Origin: RGIG8050 sp045588915
Lineage (GTDB): Bacteria > Bacillota > Clostridia > Christensenellales > UBA1242
DNA: 64,000 bases
Assembly (NCBI GenBank): GCA_045588915.1
Contig: JAZNFA010000008.1
Location: 124,001-188,000 of the forward strand
Direction of reading: 5' to 3'
Position 1 is the first letter of the stretch, and the number at the start of each line of letters is the position of its first letter. The notes below the pieces were generated by a model. That model had not been told where the DNA came from, searched no databases, and saw only the letters and a list, made by a program, of their open reading frames with translations. The position numbers and the translations under genes are program-made. This document shows, in pieces, positions 6,713 through 12,910 of the stretch.

Positions 6713-7085
6713 TAAAAATGAACTTATGATTGAAGTATTAGATAGTAACTTCGAAACGTGGTCGCATACTTTGAATACCAGAGAATTTGTGATGCCAAAA
6801 TATCTAATACAAATTAACAAAATGATTTTTGCTAATATGAAAAAACAAATGAAAGATGCAGAAATTTATAATCTACTTCATTTACAAGAGCAGGGTTATA
6901 AACTAAGTATTTTTCAAAAACTTAAAATTTATTTCTCTGGTTTAAGACCTTTATATGAAACTGAAAAAAAGTTTATAGAAGCAAAATATCAGCAAGTAAA
7001 AAAACAAGAAAACGTAAACCAGGACGACTTGGTTGAACAAAAGGAAGAAAATGATAATGAGCAAAATAGACAAGAAAACAGTTGA
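6702..7085 (+). CDS. phage protein after zot, 127 aa
   Basis: ATG overlaps the end of the ATPase gene; AAAGGAG lies 8 nt upstream. The N-terminal 95 residues are mixed alpha/beta with an amphipathic FQKLKIYFSGLRPLYETEKK helix; the tail is acidic and glutamine-rich (VEQKEENDNEQNRQENS). No family recognised. Its weakly hydrophobic central helix could associate with the membrane and supply what the upstream ATPase lacks, but this is speculation. Confidence 0.5.
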   Translation: MNFNKNELMIEVLDSNFETWSHTLNTREFVMPKYLIQINKMIFANMKKQMKDAEIYNLLHLQEQGYKLSIFQKLKIYFSGLRPLYETEKKFIEAKYQQVKKQENVNQDDLVEQKEENDNEQNRQENS

Positions 7086-7392
7086 TTGGTGTTGTAAGGT
7101 TATACGTAAGGATATGCGTCGTTATGCAAAAAAAGATGATCCAGATTTAGGATATTTACCAGCCGCGATTCGTGTAAACAAACGTATAACAAATTGCTTT
7201 TTAAGCATTCCAAAAAAGGACCAGCACAACAAAAACAAAAGAGCAGTGTTTTTGTGTGATGCTATGATTTGTACTGATACAATGCTGAAAAGGTTTCAAA
7301 ATGATTGGAGAGATATACCTTACGTTAATTCGTTATTTGCAGATAAATTTTTGTCGTATAACTATTACGACAATGTAAATGACGACGATTGA
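7057..7392 (+). CDS. phage protein, 111 aa, unrecognised
   Basis: The ATG at 7057 has AAGGAAG (7041-7047) at good spacing and lies inside the end of the previous gene (29-bp overlap). Begins MSKIDKKTVDWCCKVIRKDM; basic N-terminus and acidic NVNDDD tail. An RYAKKDDPDLGYLPAAIRVNKRI segment is followed by two helices. No known domain. It ends just before the hairpin region upstream of rep. Confidence 0.45.
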   Translation: MSKIDKKTVDWCCKVIRKDMRRYAKKDDPDLGYLPAAIRVNKRITNCFLSIPKKDQHNKNKRAVFLCDAMICTDTMLKRFQNDWRDIPYVNSLFADKFLSYNYYDNVNDDD

Positions 7393-7401
7393 CGATATCT
7401 A

Positions 7402-7489
7402 TTTGGCTACATAAAAAGGCGTAGGGCTTGTCCCACGCCTTGTGGCCAAAACAAGCGCAATTTTATTACCATCTACTCGATAATGGTAA
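7402..7489 (+). other. candidate double-strand origin (hairpins with phiX/pC194-like nick sequence)
   Basis: Two hairpins lie directly upstream of the rep gene. The first is a two-level stem (TTTGGC/GCCAAA outside, AAGGCGTAGGG/CCCACGCCTT inside, 7402-7450). The second is TTACCAT (7466-7472) paired with ATGGTAA (7483-7489), and its loop reads CTACTCGATA. The run ACTCGATAAT (7475-7484) differs only slightly from the phiX174 site (ACTTGATATT) and the pC194 site (TCTTGATAAT), which are cut after the G. A nick between 7479 and 7480 is predicted. The hairpins are seen; the origin role is inferred. Confidence 0.6.
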
Positions 7490-7549
7490 CACATAAGCAG
7501 AAAAAATTTCAAAACTACAACTAGATAAGTAAAAGGGGGTTAAACAACA

Positions 7550-8575
7550 ATGACAAACAAAGAAGAATACATAGCATCTTTAAGTGCTAAAAGTTTTGAC
7601 TGTTTAGCCCCACGTAAACGAACACAAGAAGAAACAGATTTAATGTTAAGTGGTAATTTACGAAAAATAAAATCTGCTGATGTATATAAATACGAAACGT
7701 TTGACCCACAAACCCAGCAACAAATAACTATTGAAAAATGCACTGGTAATAAATTCAAAGCAAATACAATCGTAAACAAATTTCAAAACTATGTAGAATT
7801 AGTTTATTACAAAGAAGACTTTGATTGTACACTTGGTCGTAAAGAATTGATATACAACCAGCAAGGCGAAAAGATATTAAAAGAACGTCCACGTATGTTT
7901 GTAATGAAAGACGGCAACTTGTTGCCCAAAGATTATGTCGACTGGGAAAAAGTAGAAAAGAGTAATACAAAAAGTTTTCATCGCTCATTAGATAATTTCT
8001 ATGGCTATGTCTTGTCTAACACATGGAAATATTTTGTAACGTTTACATTTAGTCCAAAGAAAGTTAATCGACTTGACGACGAACAAGTAAAGTATGCTTT
8101 CAAAAAATTTAGACAAGTTTTGCAATACGTAAATAAAGATGTAAAAGTAATAGTTGTTCCACAATACCATGAAAGAATTAAAGCGATTCATTTCCATGGC
8201 TTTATTGGTAATATTGATTTAACAAGATATTTATCTTTATTACGAAATAAATGGAATAATGTTGTTAAGTCGAAGTGTGGTGAACCATTATATGGTTTAT
8301 CTTTGTTTAAGTACGGATATTGCTCGGTAGCAATTCTACCTGATGATTATAATGAACAGCAAATTGCAAATTATTGTATTCGTTATATTACACGAGATAA
8401 ACGAACAGGTTATGCAAAGAAAGCATACTATCGAACAACAAACTTAAATTTCAAAGATAAAGTCATAACGTATTACACACAAAATCAATTATATGATTTA
8501 GTTAATGACCTGGAAGTACAAGTACGAAAAGAAAACGATAAAATGGTTGTTTATCGAAAATACATAAAAAATTAA
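7550..8575 (+). CDS. rolling-circle replication initiator (HUH endonuclease)
   Basis: 341 residues, with AAAGGGGG before the ATG. Motif 1 is FVTFTF (162-167), motif 2 is HFHGF (His214, His216, the HUH metal site) and motif 3 is YCIRYITR with Tyr275 and Tyr279. The YxxxY spacing is the tandem-tyrosine arrangement of phiX174 gpA and microvirus-type Rep proteins. Such enzymes nick the origin, attach to the 5' end through tyrosine, and recircularise the strand. A nick-site-like loop lies 70 bp upstream. The ~150-residue N-terminal region is not recognised. Together with the Zot ATPase it marks the element as a single-stranded DNA phage or its integrated form. Confidence 0.85.
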   Translation: MTNKEEYIASLSAKSFDCLAPRKRTQEETDLMLSGNLRKIKSADVYKYETFDPQTQQQITIEKCTGNKFKANTIVNKFQNYVELVYYKEDFDCTLGRKELIYNQQGEKILKERPRMFVMKDGNLLPKDYVDWEKVEKSNTKSFHRSLDNFYGYVLSNTWKYFVTFTFSPKKVNRLDDEQVKYAFKKFRQVLQYVNKDVKVIVVPQYHERIKAIHFHGFIGNIDLTRYLSLLRNKWNNVVKSKCGEPLYGLSLFKYGYCSVAILPDDYNEQQIANYCIRYITRDKRTGYAKKAYYRTTNLNFKDKVITYYTQNQLYDLVNDLEVQVRKENDKMVVYRKYIKN

Positions 8576-8590
8576 AAGGGGAAATAAAAA

Positions 8591-8866
8591 ATGATAACAG
8601 CAGAACGCACAGAGAGATTTGAACTGCCGATGTGGGAAGATATAGCTAATAAATTTGAATTTCTGTTTATTGGAAAAAATAAAAAAAATAAGATAGGTGC
8701 TTATTCTTTTGAAGTATCAAAAAATGGTTTTTCTCCATTTATTATTATAAATAAACTGAATAAATATTTTCCTAGAATGATGTTTTGTAGATTATCCACC
8801 AAAGAAAACTACATCAAAGCATGTGAAATAGTAAGAGATTTGTTTAATAAAGGCGGTGCGAAATGA
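8591..8866 (+). CDS. small phage protein, 91 aa
   Basis: AAAGGGGAAATAAAA precedes the ATG. Begins MITAERTERFELPMWEDIAN, with a beta-rich middle (IGAYSFEVSKNGFSPFIII) and a helical C-terminus. No recognised family. The stop codon overlaps the ATG of the downstream methyltransferase (ATGA), so the two are coupled. Confidence 0.5.
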   Translation: MITAERTERFELPMWEDIANKFEFLFIGKNKKNKIGAYSFEVSKNGFSPFIIINKLNKYFPRMMFCRLSTKENYIKACEIVRDLFNKGGAK

Positions 8867-9282
8867 TAAACAAAGGAATGTTGAGTAGTAATACGAATGA
8901 ATGGGCAACTCCTAAAAATTTTTTTGAAGAATTAAATAAAGAATTTAATTTTACTCTTGATCCGTGTGCTACTTATGAAAATGCAAAATGTAGTAAATAT
9001 TTTACCGAAAAAGAAAATGGTTTAATACAAGATTGGAGTGGTGAAGTAGTATTTTGTAATCCGCCTTATGGTCGTAAAATATGTGATTGGGTTGAAAAGT
9101 GTTATAACGAAAATAAAAAGGGTGCTACTATTGTTATGCTGATACCAGCACGAACTGATACAGTTTATTTTCATAAATATATATATCGACAACACGAAAT
9201 AAGATTTATCAAAGGTAGATTAAAGTTTAATGACTGCGGAAGTCCGGCACCATTTCCAAGTATGCTTGTAATAATGAAATAA
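8863..9282 (+). CDS. phage-type DNA N6-adenine methyltransferase (Dam)
   Basis: 139 residues. The sequence shows the features of the phage Dam family: EWATPKNFFEELNKEF at the start, then LDPCATYENAKC, the catalytic CNPPYG (D/NPPY motif IV) and MLIPARTDTVYFHKYI, ending with PAPFPSMLVIMK. It methylates adenine N6 in double-stranded DNA with S-adenosylmethionine. In a replicating phage this would protect the duplex form from host restriction. Somewhat shorter than typical (160-175 aa). Coupled to the preceding gene and followed by a terminator. Confidence 0.85.
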   Translation: MINKGMLSSNTNEWATPKNFFEELNKEFNFTLDPCATYENAKCSKYFTEKENGLIQDWSGEVVFCNPPYGRKICDWVEKCYNENKKGATIVMLIPARTDTVYFHKYIYRQHEIRFIKGRLKFNDCGSPAPFPSMLVIMK

Positions 9283-9304
9283 GATATGATATAATGTCTT
9301 GATC

Positions 9305-9340
9305 AAACTTCGGTAACTTACGAGTCCGGAGTTTTTTTTA
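9305..9340 (+). terminator. rho-independent terminator after methyltransferase
   Basis: AAACTTCGG (9305-9313) pairs with CCGGAGTTT (9326-9334, one G-T pair), continuing into a T-run. It closes the rep-dam transcript. Confidence 0.75.
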
Positions 9341-9376
9341 TTTAGTTGACATAAAAAAGTTATTGTCAAGTATGTG

Positions 9377-9405
9377 TTGACAATGTGTATACATTGTGAT
9401 ATTAT
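9377..9405 (+). promoter_or_regulatory. autoregulated promoter/operator of toxin-antitoxin pair
   Basis: TTGACA (9377-9382) and TATTAT (9400-9405) are 17 bp apart. The spacer contains a perfect inverted repeat, ACAATGT-GTAT-ACATTGT (9380-9397). An operator overlapping the -35 and spacer fits autorepression by a RelB/DinJ antitoxin dimer. Confidence 0.75.
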
Positions 9406-9436
9406 GCATATAATAATAAAAGTGGGGAAACAAAAA

Positions 9437-9700
9437 ATGGCAAATATCAATATAAGAACAGAAGAAAATGTTAAACGCGAAGCGACACAAATATTTAATG
9501 CGTTAGGGTTGGATATGTCTTCTGCTGTTAATATTTTTTTAAGAAAAACAATTATGCAACAGGGTATACCTTTTGAATTGAAGTTGGAAGTTCCAAATGA
9601 AACCACTATTAAGGCAATAAAAGAAGCAGACGAAATGGTTAAAAATGGTTGTGGCGGTTATGATAATTTGGACGATTTGTGGAGTGTTTTAAATGTATAA
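9437..9700 (+). CDS. relB: RelB/DinJ-family antitoxin
   Basis: 87 residues. Start at the ATG preceded by GTGGGGAAAC rather than the upstream frame. INIRTEENVKREATQIFNAL followed by GLDMSSAVNIFLR is the ribbon-helix-helix pattern of RelB/DinJ: a DNA-binding strand and two helices. The C-terminal ~35 residues (from about 55) would wrap the toxin. It would neutralise the YafQ toxin encoded next (8-bp overlap) and repress the operator at 9380-9397. Confidence 0.85.
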   Translation: MANINIRTEENVKREATQIFNALGLDMSSAVNIFLRKTIMQQGIPFELKLEVPNETTIKAIKEADEMVKNGCGGYDNLDDLWSVLNV

Positions 9701-9968
9701 AGTAAATATGACAAGTCAATTTAAAAAAGATTTGAAACAAGCGCAATCTCAGGGTAAAGATATGAATAAATTTAAAGAAGTTGTTACTATGCTAGCAAAT
9801 GGACAAAAGTTACCCGAAAGGTATCGTGATCATAATTTATCTGGAAATTATCAATCTTGTCGTGAATGTCATATTACACCAGATTGGTTGTTGATTTACA
9901 AGATATATGATAAAGAATTGATTTTATTATTGAATCGTATAGGTAGTCATTCTTCATTGTTTAGATAA
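9693..9968 (+). CDS. yafQ: YafQ-family mRNA interferase toxin
   Basis: 91 residues. The end of the protein is the YafQ signature: HNLSGNYQSCRECHITPDWLLIYKI, then a hydrophobic strand and RIGSHSSLF. YafQ is a ribosome-dependent endoribonuclease; the conserved His of RECHI and the C-terminal GSH match catalytic positions. It overlaps the antitoxin gene by 8 bp. Such a pair could stabilise the integrated element or block superinfection. Confidence 0.85.
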   Translation: MYKVNMTSQFKKDLKQAQSQGKDMNKFKEVVTMLANGQKLPERYRDHNLSGNYQSCRECHITPDWLLIYKIYDKELILLLNRIGSHSSLFR

Positions 9969-9970
9969 TA

Positions 9971-9998
9971 AAAAGCCCAGTAGAAACTGGACTTTTTA
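9971..9998 (+). terminator. rho-independent terminator after toxin gene
   Basis: AAAAAGCCCAGT pairs with ACTGGACTTTTT with one mismatch and a short loop, ending in five T. Confidence 0.75.
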
Positions 9999-10116
9999 TT
10001 GTTTTCGTGACCTTTTTGTGAAAAATTTTCGTCAACATTTTCGTCAAAACATATTCGAAATTCTACCACAAGATAAAGTATGCTTTTGGGTGGTATTTCT
10101 ACCACAAATTGTGTTT

Positions 10117-10192
10117 TGGTGCCTTCGCGCGGAATCGAACCACGGACACAAGGATTTTCAGTCCTTTGCTCTACCGACTGAGCTACGAAGGC
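10117..10192 (-). tRNA. tRNA-Phe (GAA), CCA encoded
   Basis: On the minus strand a full cloverleaf can be read: acceptor GCCTTCG/CGAAGGC with discriminator A and encoded CCA, D-arm GCTCAGTCGGTAGAGC, anticodon arm AAGGA-CTGAAAA-TCCTT with anticodon GAA, and T-arm with TTCGATT. It is 76 nt including CCA. It sits 120 bp beyond the toxin-antitoxin terminator of the phage-like element. Its position fits a tRNA-linked integration boundary, but no second copy of its 3' end was seen in the window. Confidence 0.95.
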
Positions 10193-10288
10193 ATATACTT
10201 TTTTAGTATAGCACGTGCAAAATTAAATTGCAAATAAAATTGTTATAATTGCCGAAATAAAAATAAATTAAGTTTTTATCAATTATTA

Positions 10289-10318
10289 TTGTAAAAAGAA
10301 TATTTAATATGATATAAT
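10289..10318 (+). promoter_or_regulatory. promoter of 818-aa protein gene, leaderless type
   Basis: TTGTAA (10289-10294), 18-bp spacer, then extended TGa-TATAAT (10313-10318). The ATG follows 5 nt later, so transcription would begin at or next to the start codon. No ribosome site is present. Confidence 0.7.
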
Positions 10319-10323
10319 TTATT

Positions 10324-12780
10324 ATGGCTCAAAACACAACTTTGTTAGAAGATTTTGGTAAGAAATTTTTCGACACAAAAAAAGCATCGAATATTTTATG
10401 TTCGGTGGATTTTGGTAAATCTTTATTTAAATATATTAACCATAAAAACCCAAATCCGATTCCTGTTCCGAATGGCTCTGCTGCTATTTTGAGGTCGGTT
10501 AAAAAGATGATGCAAACCGGTAAATTTGGTAACGTGAACGTTGACGACGATTTTTTTGTTCGTTTTTTTATTAGCAAGGTGAATGAAGATCCTGGACTTG
10601 TTACATTTGAAATGATTGCTGATGTTTTAAAAAGCAATGCATATAAGAGTTTCGGTTCGAATAATGCAAAAGACAAACACAACAAAAGAAAATTTGAAAC
10701 ATGGATTTATAACAAATCAATCTTATCAAAGATTAATGATATTTCATTGGTGGATGTTGTTTTACATAAGGACGCAATGCTTGATGTTATCAATAACATT
10801 GACCCTAAAAATAAAAAAGGAAAAAATGATGCCATCTATAAAAAACAGTTAGATGAGAAGGAAAAGGAATTTGATGAAATTTTTAATAAAAATGCAAATT
10901 CCTTAACTGAATTGAAAGATGCTGCAAGGAAAAATAAAAACAAACACACAGATTGGATTAAGAGTGTTTATGATGTTTTGTGTGAACCTGATGAAGCAGA
11001 ATATATCAACGAAATTGTCGATGCTGTAGCTGTTGGTTCAAGGCCCAAAGAGCGTAATTATAATTTGCTTGGAATGGGGACGGCAACCAATAAGGTTATT
11101 CTAGCTGTTGCAAAAAAACGAGGATGGGGCGACAATGATATTCAGTCAATATTAGTTAAGACTAATACCGAATATAATGCTGAAAAGTTTAATGAAATTA
11201 ATGAAGTTCAAAATGGCGTTAAAAAACAAGGATGGTACCAAAAAAATGCTGCGCTGGATGTGGTTGTAACTTTTTTTAGTGCGGCAGGTTTTTCGACAAC
11301 GATTTCAGCTTTATCTGAAATTACTCCTGTGGTTGGTCCTTTGTTTGCCGGTGCCAGTGTTGTTGTTTCTGGTCTTTGTTCTTATATACATTCTTATCAA
11401 GAAGCAAAGAAAGCAGGTAATCTTACCAAAAAACAAAAACGTGATTTAGCATGGAAAGCTGCCTCAGCAATGGGTAAAAAATTGGTACCTTATGCCGTTA
11501 GTATGGCTTTTGGTGGCATCCCAGGAATTGGTGGAATCTTGAGTCGCTCTTTGGGTATTGCCCATGTTTTTGTGAAAACTTTAATTGATGATTTGGAACG
11601 CAGTGCCGGTGTTAATGAACAAACATACAAGGTTGATAAATCGTTGTCTTTAAGTGATAAAATCAAAGGCAAACTTCGTCATTTACGTGAACTTAAGAAG
11701 TTGAGTTTGTCTGATGTTGGTAAGTCAACAGCGCATGCGTTATTTAAGGGTCTTGCTGTTGCTGCCGGAAGTTTTGGTGGGGAGCATCTTGGCACTCGTT
11801 TAGGTAATGTATTGAACGGTGGATCATTTGAAAGACCATTGAGTTTGAAAAACGAATTGAATGAGTTGGAACAAGATACTTTACAAGAGGAGCAAATACA
11901 AACTGATGCAGAATTAAATACAGAAAGATATGTTGGATTTGAGGAACAACACCGAATTGACGGTGAAGGTCAAATGCAAGTTAATAATGAAATGGCACAA
12001 CAAGCAGGGAATAATGTAAACACATTAAGCGAAGTTGAACAATATGTGCAAGATCATCCAGGTGCACATTTAGATAAGAATGGTTGGATGCAAAATGCTG
12101 ATGGTTCTTATGCACGCAACGAAGATGGTCAATTATTTGGTAGTGATGAGCGTGTATTTAGAAATTTGAATAGCAATGAAATGCTTGATCAATATGGAAA
12201 CATTGTCGATAAGTTTAATGTAAGTAGTAGTGAAGCGCCAACCACTGGAATGGGTGATTTAAATTCATCTGTACCTGAAGTAAAAGCAGAATTGATATCT
12301 GAAACATTAAAATTGCCAGAAGATGCAGTTGATGCAACATTTCAGTCACAACCGATTAACCACACAGAAATGCCATTTGATTCAGAATCTTTTTATCAAA
12401 CCGAAACTGCGTCGTATGCTCAATTACCAGAAGACACAATAGAATCACAATTTGGAACAAAATACGAAAATGAAACTCAAACATCTTCGGATGTTGTTGA
12501 AAGTAAACCTGTTGTAAATGAAAGTAAACCGGCAACAAAAACCTTGCTACCTGAAGGTGCTAGTGGTGCGGCATTTGAGAGTCAAGCTACACATAACATA
12601 GATTATGCTAATCATACTGATGATTCTGTGGCTTCAAATCAAAGTGAGAATCTTAATCCTAAATTAAAAACCATCCTTATGCCGGGGTCAAGTTCGGAGT
12701 CTATGTTTACTGAAAATGGTAATATTAATTATGAGTATGATTTTACTAATCCAATTAAAATGCCAGAAAATGAATATTAA
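10324..12780 (+). CDS. large protein of unknown function with central membrane-like region and C-terminal repeats
   Basis: 818 residues, no signal peptide. N-terminal ~300 residues are helical and charged. Residues ~310-415 hold two or three small-residue-rich hydrophobic stretches (FFSAAGFSTTISALSEI, VVGPLFAGASVVVSGLCSYI, LVPYAVSMAFGGIPGIGGIL) that could insert in a membrane. A polar region follows. The last ~160 residues contain four spaced copies of a short motif: LPEDAVDATFQSQ, LPEDTIESQF, LPEGASGAAFESQ, MPGSSSESMF. There is also a NGWMQNADGSYARNEDGQLF segment. Nothing known is recognised. It is probably a host gene (leaderless promoter like its neighbours) lying between tRNA-Phe and rpoB. 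Function is not assigned. Confidence 0.7.
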   Translation: MAQNTTLLEDFGKKFFDTKKASNILCSVDFGKSLFKYINHKNPNPIPVPNGSAAILRSVKKMMQTGKFGNVNVDDDFFVRFFISKVNEDPGLVTFEMIADVLKSNAYKSFGSNNAKDKHNKRKFETWIYNKSILSKINDISLVDVVLHKDAMLDVINNIDPKNKKGKNDAIYKKQLDEKEKEFDEIFNKNANSLTELKDAARKNKNKHTDWIKSVYDVLCEPDEAEYINEIVDAVAVGSRPKERNYNLLGMGTATNKVILAVAKKRGWGDNDIQSILVKTNTEYNAEKFNEINEVQNGVKKQGWYQKNAALDVVVTFFSAAGFSTTISALSEITPVVGPLFAGASVVVSGLCSYIHSYQEAKKAGNLTKKQKRDLAWKAASAMGKKLVPYAVSMAFGGIPGIGGILSRSLGIAHVFVKTLIDDLERSAGVNEQTYKVDKSLSLSDKIKGKLRHLRELKKLSLSDVGKSTAHALFKGLAVAAGSFGGEHLGTRLGNVLNGGSFERPLSLKNELNELEQDTLQEEQIQTDAELNTERYVGFEEQHRIDGEGQMQVNNEMAQQAGNNVNTLSEVEQYVQDHPGAHLDKNGWMQNADGSYARNEDGQLFGSDERVFRNLNSNEMLDQYGNIVDKFNVSSSEAPTTGMGDLNSSVPEVKAELISETLKLPEDAVDATFQSQPINHTEMPFDSESFYQTETASYAQLPEDTIESQFGTKYENETQTSSDVVESKPVVNESKPATKTLLPEGASGAAFESQATHNIDYANHTDDSVASNQSENLNPKLKTILMPGSSSESMFTENGNINYEYDFTNPIKMPENEY

Positions 12781-12807
12781 TGGTTTGAAATAAAATTTAA
12801 AAAGCAA

Positions 12808-12836
12808 TTGACAACCTTTCTTGATTGTGATATTTT
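12808..12836 (+). promoter_or_regulatory. rpoBC promoter
   Basis: TTGACA (12808-12813), 17-bp spacer, extended TGa-TATTTT (12831-12836). The ~70-nt leader contains a hairpin TGGGC...GCCCG (about 12859-12882) without a T-run, then AAGGAAGG before the rpoB ATG. Confidence 0.7.
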
Positions 12837-12910
12837 CTATATATTGTTGTAATTTTGACTGGGCGGATTGAAATAAAGCCCGGCAAAAAATATATTTAAG
12901 GAAGGTAAAA

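Noticed and set aside
9999..10110. Possible integrase remnant (minus-strand frame reading FDENVDENF) and TTCTACCACAA direct repeats next to the tRNA
   Set aside because: Too short and without any catalytic motif; the 11-bp repeats are close together (about 10065 and 10099) and cannot be attL/attR of a 10-kb element.
10018..10206. 62-aa plus-strand open frame across the tRNA
   Set aside because: It reads through the antisense of tRNA-Phe and a non-coding gap; no ribosome site.
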